From: DASSTJ01 sp035707965
GTDB lineage: Bacteria > Actinomycetota > Actinomycetes > Actinomycetales > Angustibacteraceae
Assembly: GCA_035707965.1 (NCBI GenBank)
Contig: DASSTJ010000001.1
Location: 1 to 23,390 of the forward strand
Reading direction: 5' to 3'
Length of the DNA stretch: 23,390 bases
Positions 6,984-13,850 of the stretch are shown here, piece after piece (within the stretch, counting starts at the first letter, position 1; each line of letters begins with the position of its first letter). Made by a program: the position numbers and the translations under genes. The notes under the pieces were generated by a model. That model was not told the origin of the DNA, did not search any database, and was given only the letters and a program-made list of their open reading frames with translations.

Positions 6984-7557
6984 GCACGCCGTCCTGCAAG
7001 GCGTCCGCAGCCTCGCCCATGCGGAGCGCCACGACGTCGATGCGCCGCAGGAGCTCGCGGCGCTTGAACATCTCGACGTCCACGTCGCCGCGGAAGAGGT
7101 CTGCCAGCTGCAGCTGGTAGAGCTGCCGCACGCGGTTGCAGTGCTTCTTGGCGTGCTGCGCGTCCTCGGCGACGGTGCCGGGTGACGCGACCACGTTCTG
7201 CACTGCCCGGCGCAGCTCCTCGAGGCCCTCGGCGATCGCGGCGAGCAGCGGGGTCACCCCTGGCTGCTCTGGCATGCCGTACAGGTCCGACTCCCGGACG
7301 TAGTCGCGAAGGTCGTCGAGGACGTCGTCCACCGACCGGGACAGCCGGAACAGGTCCTCCCGGTCGATCGGGGTGGTCAGCGAGTGGCCGAGCTCGAGCA
7401 CCAGCTCGGCGCGCTGGTCGTCGCCCAGGTGCTCGATGTCCACCATGCGCGTGCGAGCGTCGGCGGGCGCGACGTCGCCGGCTGCCATGGCCTCCGCCAG
7501 GCGGGCGCCCTTCGCAGCGGTGTCGGCCTGGCGCGCGATGAGGGCCACCATGCGCAT
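6967..7557 (-). CDS. DUF47/PhoU-like protein partner of Pit permease
   Basis: DUF47 proteins are helical, PhoU-related cytoplasmic proteins commonly encoded with Pit phosphate permeases and thought to modulate them. The 196-residue product is largely alpha-helical and charged, with the family stretch DIEHLGDDQRAELVLELG followed by TTPIDREDLFRLSRSVDDVLDDL and a C-terminal KRRELLRRIDVVALRMGEAADAL. It follows the Pit gene by 50 bases. The start is uncertain: the ATG at 7557 lacks a good ribosome binding site and no ATG, GTG or TTG lies in frame between it and the Pit stop, while family members often carry some 20 further N-terminal residues. The 3' end overlaps ispF by 17 bases, tail to tail. 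Confidence 0.82.
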   Translation of the reverse strand: MRMVALIARQADTAAKGARLAEAMAAGDVAPADARTRMVDIEHLGDDQRAELVLELGHSLTTPIDREDLFRLSRSVDDVLDDLRDYVRESDLYGMPEQPGVTPLLAAIAEGLEELRRAVQNVVASPGTVAEDAQHAKKHCNRVRQLYQLQLADLFRGDVDVEMFKRRELLRRIDVVALRMGEAADALQDGVLKRRH

Positions 7558-7607
7558 GTCCGAGCGTCCCGACAGGTCGGACGCGACCCGGCGCAGGCCG
7601 CGCGGCC

Positions 7608-8609
7608 TCAGCCCGTCGTCGCGCGGACGAGCAGGCCGACGACCCAGGCGCCGACGACCGCGGCCGGAAGCGTGATCATCCACGCGGCGCCGATCCTTGT
7701 CACGGAAGCCCATCTCACTCTCCTCATCCCTCTGCTGGCGGACGTTGCCACCAGCCCGGCCGCCACCGACTGCGTCATGCTGACGGGTACTCCGACCGCC
7801 GAGCTGCCCAGCACCGCCCCCGCGGCCGCGTACTGGGACACGACGGCGTCCAGCGGACGCACCGGTGCCAGGTCGAGGCCGATCCGACGGGACACCGACC
7901 TCAACGTGGACAGCATGCCCGCGACGAACACCAGGGCGATGACGGTCAGCGTGAGCAGCTCGACGACGATGCTGCCGCCCTCGAGCAACGTCAGGTGCCC
8001 GGTGAGCGCGAGCCCCGCGACGGCGGCGACCGCGAGCATCTTCTGCCCGTCGTTGACGGCGTAGGCGACGCACTGCAGCACGAAGGCCACGACGTGCGCG
8101 CGGGCGAGCAGCCGTGGCATGCGGGGCGACGCCGGTAGGTACCGGGCCAGCCGCGCCAGCATGAAGCCGATGGTCGCGCCGACCGCCGGGGCCAGCGCGC
8201 CGACGACGAGCACCCGCGCGACGACCGTCCACGAGACGTCGAGCCCCATGCCCTGGCCGGCGCCGGTGACGCCACCGATGATGGCGAGCGTCAGGCTCGT
8301 CGGGAGGCCCGCCCGGCTCAGCAGTGCCACCAGGACGAGCGCCACGCCGATGCCGAGGAAGAAGGCGGTCGTGGCATGGTCGCCGTGATGAGGTACCAGG
8401 CCGACGGCGAGCGTCCGGGCTACCGAGAGCCCGAAGACGAGCGGCGTGACGACGAGCGCGAGCACGAGGATGCCGACGAACCAGGCGACCGGAAGGACCG
8501 CGTGGCGGACGCCCATCGCGACCAGCACGCCGCCGTCGTTGGCGCCGGTCACGAACACGAACGTCAGGGCGAAGACGACGAGCCCGGTGGCGAGCAGCTG
8601 GATCGGCAT
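7608..8609 (-). CDS. Inorganic phosphate transporter, Pit family
   Basis: Pit permeases are low-affinity, proton-coupled metal-phosphate symporters of the inner membrane. The 333-residue product has about nine to ten hydrophobic segments and the duplicated Pit signature: GANDGGVLVAMG near the N-terminus and YAVNDGQKMLAVAAVAG in the second half. The C-terminal motif VPVSMTQSVAAGLVA precedes a final segment WASVTRIGAAWMITLPAA. The first signature reads GANDGG rather than the common G-x-NDxAN. The ATG at 8609 has GAGG five bases upstream; a GTG at 8615 would begin inside that site and is less likely. It is transcribed divergently from the ABC importer operon and followed by its DUF47 partner. 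Confidence 0.88.
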   Translation of the reverse strand: MPIQLLATGLVVFALTFVFVTGANDGGVLVAMGVRHAVLPVAWFVGILVLALVVTPLVFGLSVARTLAVGLVPHHGDHATTAFFLGIGVALVLVALLSRAGLPTSLTLAIIGGVTGAGQGMGLDVSWTVVARVLVVGALAPAVGATIGFMLARLARYLPASPRMPRLLARAHVVAFVLQCVAYAVNDGQKMLAVAAVAGLALTGHLTLLEGGSIVVELLTLTVIALVFVAGMLSTLRSVSRRIGLDLAPVRPLDAVVSQYAAAGAVLGSSAVGVPVSMTQSVAAGLVATSASRGMRRVRWASVTRIGAAWMITLPAAVVGAWVVGLLVRATTG

Positions 8610-8622
8610 CGTCACCTCGCTC

Positions 8623-8650
8623 TTGACAGGTGGGTGATGCTACGTAGCAT
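8623..8650 (+). promoter_or_regulatory. Promoter of the ABC importer operon
   Basis: A consensus TTGACA (8623-8628) is followed after 16 bases by TAGCAT (8645-8650), giving a start site near 8657 and a 5' leader of about 90 bases before the lipoprotein gene. The -10 is part of a perfect palindrome. Confidence 0.55.
8637..8650. promoter_or_regulatory. Perfect 14-bp palindrome ATGCTACGTAGCAT, candidate operator
   Basis: ATGCTAC and GTAGCAT form a 7+7 palindrome with no spacer, covering the spacer end and the -10 of the predicted importer promoter. Binding here would block polymerase. The cognate regulator is unknown; the SorC protein at 13847-14794 is a candidate only by proximity. Confidence 0.6.
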
Positions 8651-8673
8651 TCAACACATCTGCAAGCCGGTCC

Positions 8674-8685
8674 TCACGAACGTGA
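8674..8685. promoter_or_regulatory. Short inverted repeat TCACG-AA-CGTGA in the importer leader
   Basis: Five-base arms around AA lie downstream of the predicted start site and 61 bases before the lipoprotein ATG. Similar TCACGAA words occur near the E1-alpha start (6016-6022 and 6047-6053), but these are short enough to be chance. Confidence 0.3.
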
Positions 8686-8746
8686 CTTTTATCGCGTGCG
8701 ACCTGCCCGCTGGGCGCGGCCCGCGTCCCGACAGAGAGAAGGCAGC

Positions 8747-9787
8747 ATGAGAAGGCCCATCCTGGGAGCCGTGACCCTGGCCTGCGTGGCAGCGACGCTG
8801 GCCGCCTGCGGGTCGAGCAGCGACAACAACCCGCTGGCCACCGGCTCCGCCAGCAGCGGAGGTGGGAACGCAGGCGGTCCCATCACCCTCTACACCTCCC
8901 AGCCCGACACGGACGTCGCGGCCATGGTGAAGGCGTTCAACGAGAAGAACCCCGACATCAAGGTCAACGTGTTCCGCTCCGGCACCGAAGAGGTCATCAG
9001 CAAGATCGAGGCCGAGAAGCAGGCCGGTGCCAGCGGCGCCGACGTCATCTTCATCGCCGACGCTCTCAGCATGGAGAAGCTCAAGGGCGACCAGGTGCTC
9101 GCGCAGTACCAGTCGCCCGAGGGCTCGGACGTGCCAGCGCAGTACGTCGACCCCGACCACTACTACACCGGCACGAAGATCATCTCGACCGGCATCGCCA
9201 TCAACACCGACAAGGTGAAGACGGACCCGACGTCCTGGAACGTGCTCACGAGCCCCGAGGCCAAGGGCAAGGCCGAGATGGCGAGCCCGCTCTACTCCGG
9301 CGCCGCCGCCTACAACGTCGCCCTCTTCGCCGACGACCCGGCCTTCGGCTGGGACTTCTGGCAGAAGCTCGCCGACAACGGCATGACCGTCACCAAGGGC
9401 AACGGGGCCGTCCTGAAGGACGTCGCCTCCGGCGCCAAGAGCTACGGCATGGTCGTCGAGTTCATCGTCGCCCGCGCCGCCGCCGAGGGCTCGCCCGTCA
9501 AGTTCATCTACCCGAGCGAGGGTGTCCCGGCCGTCACGGAGCCGATCGCCCTGGCCGCCAAGGCGAAGAACCCTGACGGCGCCAAGAAGTTCATCGACTT
9601 CGTGCTGTCCGAGGGCGGCCAGGAGGTCGAGTCCCAGCTCGGCTACGTGCCGATCCGGCCGGGTGCCCCGGTTCCCAAGGGCCTCAAGGGCGTCGACGAC
9701 CTCAACGTGATGAAGGGGGACACCCAGAAGCTCTTCGGTGAGGTCGACGCCGCGAAGCAGAAGTTCAAGACGATGTTCAAGCAGTGA
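8747..9787 (+). CDS. ABC importer substrate-binding lipoprotein (AfuA/PhnS-like group)
   Basis: This secreted, lipid-anchored protein captures a solute for the downstream permease. The 346 residues begin with a lipoprotein signal peptide whose lipobox LAAC places the lipidated cysteine at residue 21, followed by a Ser/Gly-rich tether. The mature part starts ITLYTSQPDTDVAAMVKAF and carries FIYPSEGVPAVTEPIAL (253-269) and KKFIDFVLSEGGQEV, typical of the ferric/phosphoester-type family 1 binding proteins. Automated tools would probably say iron, but the tandem tyrosines expected in ferric-binding proteins are absent at the matching place (VVEFIVARAAAEG, 236-248), so an organophosphate such as a hexose phosphate or aminoethylphosphonate is as likely. 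AGAAGG precedes the ATG by four bases. Confidence 0.88.
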   Translation: MRRPILGAVTLACVAATLAACGSSSDNNPLATGSASSGGGNAGGPITLYTSQPDTDVAAMVKAFNEKNPDIKVNVFRSGTEEVISKIEAEKQAGASGADVIFIADALSMEKLKGDQVLAQYQSPEGSDVPAQYVDPDHYYTGTKIISTGIAINTDKVKTDPTSWNVLTSPEAKGKAEMASPLYSGAAAYNVALFADDPAFGWDFWQKLADNGMTVTKGNGAVLKDVASGAKSYGMVVEFIVARAAAEGSPVKFIYPSEGVPAVTEPIALAAKAKNPDGAKKFIDFVLSEGGQEVESQLGYVPIRPGAPVPKGLKGVDDLNVMKGDTQKLFGEVDAAKQKFKTMFKQ

Positions 9788-9825
9788 CGTCGATCGACCA
9801 GTGACGTCGTCCACCAGGTGACGTC
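9782..9825. repeat. Three spaced copies of GTGACGTC after the lipoprotein gene
   Basis: CAGTGACGTC at 9782 and 9799, and CAGGTGACGTC at 9815, recur with a 16-17 base period starting on the stop codon of the lipoprotein gene. It looks like a decayed short tandem duplication; no function is evident. Confidence 0.6.
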
Positions 9826-9840
9826 CCGGCCACGAGGCCG

Positions 9841-9868
9841 GCCCCGGTCAGCACCGGCTGACCGGGGC
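9841..9868 (+). terminator. Intercistronic hairpin between lipoprotein and permease genes
   Basis: GCCCCGGTCAG (9841-9851) pairs perfectly with CTGACCGGGGC (9858-9868) around a six-base loop, an 11-bp GC-rich stem without a T-run. It lies 53 bases after the lipoprotein stop. In ABC importer operons such stems usually protect the binding-protein mRNA or attenuate downstream transcription, giving excess binding protein; that role is inferred here. Confidence 0.75.
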
Positions 9869-9895
9869 ACGGCCCCCGACCCGACAGGGACCCTG

Positions 9896-11653
9896 ATGAG
9901 CACACGCCTACCGGAGCGGACGGACACGGTCGCGCCCGTCGCCCCCGGCTCGACCGCGGGGCGCCCCCTCCGCCGAGGCGCCGGTGGCTCGGCGCGCTTC
10001 GTGCGCTGGGCCGTGCTGGTCGTGCTGGCGTACTTCTTCCTGATCCCCATCGCCCGGCTGCTCTGGCTCAGCTTCGCCAGCAAGGGCGGCTACGGCCTCG
10101 ACAACTACCGGGTCGTGCTGCAGCAGGCCGAGACCTGGGAGAGCGTCTACAACACGATGTACGTGTCGGTGCTCTCGACCGTCATGGCCGTCGTCCTGGG
10201 CGTCTACTTCGCGTGGCTCACCGCGTACACCGACATCCGGTTCAAGCGGCTGCTGCAGCCCTTCATCGTCCTGCCGTTCATCCTTCCGCCGTACATCGTC
10301 ACGCTGGCCTGGGCGCAGGCCTTCGGCACCGAGGGCCTGGCCGACCGGCTTCTCGGCCTTCTGCCCGGCGACGTGCACGTGAACCTCTACAGCCTCGGTG
10401 GGATCGCCTTCGTCCTCGGCATCACCCACTTCCCGATCGTGTACCTCCTGACGGTCACGGTCATGCAGCGCATCCCGAGGGAGATCGAGCAGGCCGCTCG
10501 CGCGTCCGGCGCGGGACGATGGACGACGATGCGCCGCGTCACGCTGGTGTCGGCGCTGCCCGGCATCGCGGGCGGCGCGCTGCTGTCGTTCCTCACGGCG
10601 CTCGACAACTTCGGCGTGCCGGCGTTCCTCGGCATCCCCGCCAACATCGACGTCCTCAGCACGCAGATCTACCAGGAGATCGTCGGCTTCGGGCCCAGCG
10701 CGTTCTACCGTGCTGCCGCCCTGTCCGTGCTGCTCGGCGTGATCGCGGTCCTCGGCACCATCGGTCAGTGGGCCCTCCTGCGGCGCTCGCACCAGTCGGA
10801 GACGGTCCAGGTCGACTCCACCCCCAGAGTCGCGCTCGGCCCCTGGCGCCTTCCCGTGCAGGTGCTGACGTGGGCGTTCCTGCTGTTCATCCTCGTCGTG
10901 CCGGTGGCGTCGATGGTGCGCACGTCCCTGAGCAAGGCGATCGGCGTCAAGGTGACGCTCTCGACAGCGAGCCTCGCCCAGTACCGCTACCTCTTCGAAC
11001 GCAGCGACGACATGCAGTCCGCGATGACGAACAGCGTGCGGCTGGGCCTCCTGGCGATGCTCGTCTGCCTGGTCGCCGGTACGTACATCGCCTACGTGCG
11101 CACCCGTCGTCCGTCCTGGCTGTCCAAGCTCGTCGACACCAGCGTCGCGCTGCCGTACGCGCTGCCCGGCATCGTGATGGGCCTCGGGCTCATCTTCGCC
11201 TGGGTGCAGCCGCTGCCGGGCGTCTACCCGGGCATCTACGGGACGTGGGTCATCCTGCTGGTCGCCTACGTCACCCGCTTCACCTTCTACCAGGTGCGCA
11301 GCAGCGCGGCGGCCTTCTCGCAGCTCGACCCCTCGATCGAGGAGGCGGCCCGGGCCAGCGGTGCGGGCACGTGGACGACCTGGCGGCGGGTCCTCCTGCC
11401 GCTGCTGACGACCGGCCTGCTCGGCGGCGCCGGCCTCGTGCTGCTCACGTCGCTCTCCGAGCTGACGGTGTCGTCGATCCTCTACTCCGCCAGCTCGAAG
11501 ACGATCGGTGTGGTCATCTTCGGCTTCGAGCAGGCGGGCTACAGCAACCTGTCGACGGCGGCGTCGACGGTGGTCCTGCTCATCTACGCGGTGGTCGGTG
11601 TGGCGGGGTACACGCTGCAACGACTGCTGCGCCGACGGATCGGTACGCGATGA
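9896..11653 (+). CDS. ABC importer permease, fused double-domain (FbpB/AfuB-like)
   Basis: A single 585-residue membrane protein contains two complete permease domains, as in the FbpB/AfuB/PhnU-type importers, so no partner permease is needed. Each half has about six membrane segments and an EAA coupling loop that contacts the ATPase: EIEQAARASGAGRWTTMRR from residue 196 and SIEEAARASGAGTWTTWRR from about residue 479. The near identity of these loops reflects internal duplication. The first membrane segment spans about residues 38-58. The ATG at 9896 has AGGGA five bases upstream; an earlier in-frame ATG at 9818 would cover the intercistronic hairpin and is rejected. The stop codon overlaps the ATPase start (ATGA). 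The substrate follows the binding protein and is not certain. Confidence 0.92.
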   Translation: MSTRLPERTDTVAPVAPGSTAGRPLRRGAGGSARFVRWAVLVVLAYFFLIPIARLLWLSFASKGGYGLDNYRVVLQQAETWESVYNTMYVSVLSTVMAVVLGVYFAWLTAYTDIRFKRLLQPFIVLPFILPPYIVTLAWAQAFGTEGLADRLLGLLPGDVHVNLYSLGGIAFVLGITHFPIVYLLTVTVMQRIPREIEQAARASGAGRWTTMRRVTLVSALPGIAGGALLSFLTALDNFGVPAFLGIPANIDVLSTQIYQEIVGFGPSAFYRAAALSVLLGVIAVLGTIGQWALLRRSHQSETVQVDSTPRVALGPWRLPVQVLTWAFLLFILVVPVASMVRTSLSKAIGVKVTLSTASLAQYRYLFERSDDMQSAMTNSVRLGLLAMLVCLVAGTYIAYVRTRRPSWLSKLVDTSVALPYALPGIVMGLGLIFAWVQPLPGVYPGIYGTWVILLVAYVTRFTFYQVRSSAAAFSQLDPSIEEAARASGAGTWTTWRRVLLPLLTTGLLGGAGLVLLTSLSELTVSSILYSASSKTIGVVIFGFEQAGYSNLSTAASTVVLLIYAVVGVAGYTLQRLLRRRIGTR

Positions 11654-12699
11654 CGACGGAGCTCTCGGACATCCACAAGGACTTCAGCGGCAACGTCGCG
11701 CTGGACGGTGTGTCCCTCACGGTGACGGACGGCGAGTTCGTCGCGATCCTCGGGCCGTCCGGCTGCGGGAAGACGACGCTGCTGCGCATCCTGGCCGGCT
11801 TCGAGGCGCCGACCACCGGGGAGGTCCGCATCGACGGCCGCGTCGTCGGCAGCCCCGACGTCATGGTGCCGACCGAGCGCCGCAACCTCGGCATGGTCTT
11901 CCAGTCGTTCGCGCTGTGGCCGCACCTCTCGGTCGCTGCGCACGTCAAGTTCCCACTGACGTACCAGCGCAGCCTGGACGAGGACATCCGCGCCGACCGT
12001 GGGGCCCGCATCGACGAGGTGCTGCGGATCACCGGCCTCGGCGGGCTGCGGGACCGCATGCCGCACCAGCTGTCCGGAGGCCAGCGGCAGCGCGTGGCCC
12101 TCGCGCGCGCCATCGCGTCCCGCCCCTCGCTGCTGCTCATGGACGAGCCGCTCTCGGCCCTCGACGCCGCGCTGCGCGAGGAGATGCGCCGCGAGATCCA
12201 GAACCTGCACCGCGCCACCGGGGCGTCCATCGTCTACGTGACGCACGACCAGGCGGAGGCGCTCGCCATGGCCGACCGCATCGTCGTGATGAGGGACGGC
12301 CGGGTCGAGCAGGTGGGCACGCCCGACGAGGTCTACAACCGCCCGGCGACGAGCTTCGTGGCGACCTTCGTCGGCAAGGCCAACCTGGTCGAGGGCACGT
12401 GGGACGGCGAGGAGTTCCTGCCGAAGCAGGGTGGTGGTCGGGTGCGCTGGAACGGCAAGCGCGTGGCCGAGTCCTTCCGGTCCGACGGGCTCTTCCCGGT
12501 GCGACCGGACGAGCTGGAGCCGTGCGACGTCGTTCCCGGAGCGGACGACGTCGTCGTCGGCACCGTGCGCAACGCCCAGTTCCAGGGTCGCGAGGTGCAC
12601 TACGTCGTCGACGTCGACGGCACCGACTGGCTCGTCTACAGCGGGGCGCACGCGGCCCCCGGCGAGCAGATAGGCATCCGGCTCCGAGGGACGACGTGA
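11650..12699 (+). CDS. ABC importer ATPase
   Basis: This ATPase drives the importer. The 349-residue product has Walker A GPSGCGKTT (35-43), the Q-loop at Gln85, the signature LSGGQRQR (141-148), Walker B LLLMDEP (161-167), the D-loop SALDA and the switch His199. The C-terminal third (about 240-349) is a TOBE-type regulatory domain, as in the ferric/polyamine/AfuC/PhnT group. The ATG overlaps the permease stop (ATGA). The stop overlaps the GTG of a small zinc-ribbon gene (GTGA), so four proteins are made from one coupled unit. Family similarity does not separate iron from organophosphate importers. Confidence 0.93.
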   Translation: MTTELSDIHKDFSGNVALDGVSLTVTDGEFVAILGPSGCGKTTLLRILAGFEAPTTGEVRIDGRVVGSPDVMVPTERRNLGMVFQSFALWPHLSVAAHVKFPLTYQRSLDEDIRADRGARIDEVLRITGLGGLRDRMPHQLSGGQRQRVALARAIASRPSLLLMDEPLSALDAALREEMRREIQNLHRATGASIVYVTHDQAEALAMADRIVVMRDGRVEQVGTPDEVYNRPATSFVATFVGKANLVEGTWDGEEFLPKQGGGRVRWNGKRVAESFRSDGLFPVRPDELEPCDVVPGADDVVVGTVRNAQFQGREVHYVVDVDGTDWLVYSGAHAAPGEQIGIRLRGTT

Positions 12700-13031
12700 C
12701 ACCGGCCGAGCAGCGCAGCGCGTACCTGCGGTGCCGGGCGTGCGGCCAGGACACGCTGCACGAGGTGTCGTACGCCGGCCGGTTGCTCTACGCCAGCCGC
12801 TGCACGCACTGCGGGCACGAGGTGCGGCACGGCGAGCAGGACTTCGCCGGACGCTACCTGCTCGACCTCGAGCACCGGCTGCTCACCAAGCCGCGGCGCC
12901 TGGCCCGGCGCGCGCGCTCTCACCCGCTGGCCTTCGCGAGGTCGCTGCCAACGGCCGTGGCGCGGCAGCCCGGCAAGCTGCGCGCCGAGCTGCGGACGGT
13001 GCTCGCCGACGTCCGACGGCGACGTGGGTGA
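12696..13031 (+). CDS. Small basic zinc-ribbon protein of unknown function
   Basis: This 111-residue protein begins at a GTG that overlaps the ATPase stop (GTGA), so it is translationally coupled to the importer. It has two CxxC knuckles, Cys13/Cys16 (CRAC) and Cys36/Cys39 (CTHC), spaced as in a zinc ribbon, between short beta-like segments. From residue 64 onward it is strongly basic and helical (KPRRLARRARSH, VRRRRG), suggesting nucleic-acid or membrane-surface contact. There is no signal peptide or membrane span. I do not recognise a named family. Its placement suggests a regulatory or accessory role for the importer, but it could simply be an unrelated gene captured at the operon end. It converges with the IspD-like gene with nine bases between stops. 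Confidence 0.75.
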   Translation: MTPAEQRSAYLRCRACGQDTLHEVSYAGRLLYASRCTHCGHEVRHGEQDFAGRYLLDLEHRLLTKPRRLARRARSHPLAFARSLPTAVARQPGKLRAELRTVLADVRRRRG

Positions 13032-13040
13032 CCGGTCCGG

Positions 13041-13850
13041 TCAGCCGGAGGAGAAGCCCGACCTCGTCAGCAGCTGCTCGGCGACGAACACGTCCTCGGC
13101 GCAGCTGATGCGCACGTTTCGGGACTCGCCGGGCAGCGCACGAACCCGCCGGCCCGAGTGCCGCTCGTACACCTCCAGCGGAGACGCGGCGGGGTAGCCG
13201 AGCTGCTCCTCGCGGTCGTAGTGACGCAGCAGGTCGGCGGCGTGGAAGCCCTGGGGCATCTGCACGAGCACGTCGTTGCGGTCCAGCGGCGCCAGCGTGG
13301 CGGCGCCGTCCGGCCCCAGCCAGATCTCGGGTGCGCGCGCCAGGCACGGGGCGGCGGCGCCGTAGCTGCGGGCGCCGTCCACGACCTCGTGCACGAGGTG
13401 CCGGCTCGCCAGGGCCCAGGCGGTGTCGTGCACCAGCACCACCTCGAGGTCGCCAGGGGCGAGCAGGGTCGTCAGCGCCTGGTGCAGCGACCGCGCGGGC
13501 GGGCCCGCCGCCGGCACCACCTGCACGACGACCCGGGGCAGCTCCTTCGCGAGCACCACCTGCAGCTCGGGGACGTCCGCCGGTTCGACCACGACGGCGA
13601 CGCGAGCCAGGGAAGGCAGCCGCAGCAACGGTTCCAGCGCCCGCGCGGCGAGCGAACGGCCGGCGAGGGTGAGCCAGCTGCGGTCGGGGGAGAGGTCGAC
13701 CCCGGTGGAGCGGCCGCCGGCCACGATCACGGCGCCCACGTCGCGGACCCCGCCCTCGCGGTGCTCGTGGCGGCTCGCGGCCACCTGCGCGCGCAGGCGC
13801 CGCGCCCGTGCCAGGATGCCGGGTCGCGCCTCGGCCGCCGTCGAGGTCAC
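13041..13850 (-). CDS. IspD-like cytidylyltransferase homologue with altered active site
   Basis: The IspD/TarI family joins CTP to methylerythritol phosphate or a polyol phosphate. This 269-residue protein shows the fold's landmarks in order: VIVAGG (41-46), AGRSL (63-67), LVHDTAW (139-145), DRNDVLVQMPQGF (190-202) and NVRISCAEDVFVAEQLL (245-261). Compared from memory with E. coli IspD, key positions are changed: the G-x-R of the CTP loop reads STG, the basic residue after it is Arg57, HDAARP has become HDTAWA, and the late lysine is Arg247. A 37-residue basic extension precedes the fold. Its GTG overlaps the SorC stop (GTGA). It may be a specialised or inactive paralogue rather than the housekeeping ispD; a second ispD elsewhere in the genome would be expected if so. 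Confidence 0.75.
   Translation of the reverse strand: MTSTAAEARPGILARARRLRAQVAASRHEHREGGVRDVGAVIVAGGRSTGVDLSPDRSWLTLAGRSLAARALEPLLRLPSLARVAVVVEPADVPELQVVLAKELPRVVVQVVPAAGPPARSLHQALTTLLAPGDLEVVLVHDTAWALASRHLVHEVVDGARSYGAAAPCLARAPEIWLGPDGAATLAPLDRNDVLVQMPQGFHAADLLRHYDREEQLGYPAASPLEVYERHSGRRVRALPGESRNVRISCAEDVFVAEQLLTRSGFSSG

Noticed and set aside
7558..7714. DUF47 gene starting from an ATG near 7714 inside the Pit gene
   Set aside because: That stretch is an out-of-frame shadow of the Pit C-terminal membrane segment and gives an Arg/Asp-rich sequence unlike the family; the true N-terminus remains uncertain.
9818..9895. Earlier permease start at 9818
   Set aside because: The extra 26 residues are encoded by the intercistronic hairpin and lack a ribosome binding site; ATG at 9896 has AGGGA at good spacing.
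9908..12702. Long minus-strand frames opposite the permease and ATPase genes
   Set aside because: They mirror codon positions of real ABC genes and show only His/Arg/Asp-rich composition with no motif.
13041..13850. Naming this gene ispD
   Set aside because: Active-site changes and the regulatory-operon context make the housekeeping role doubtful, so no symbol is given.
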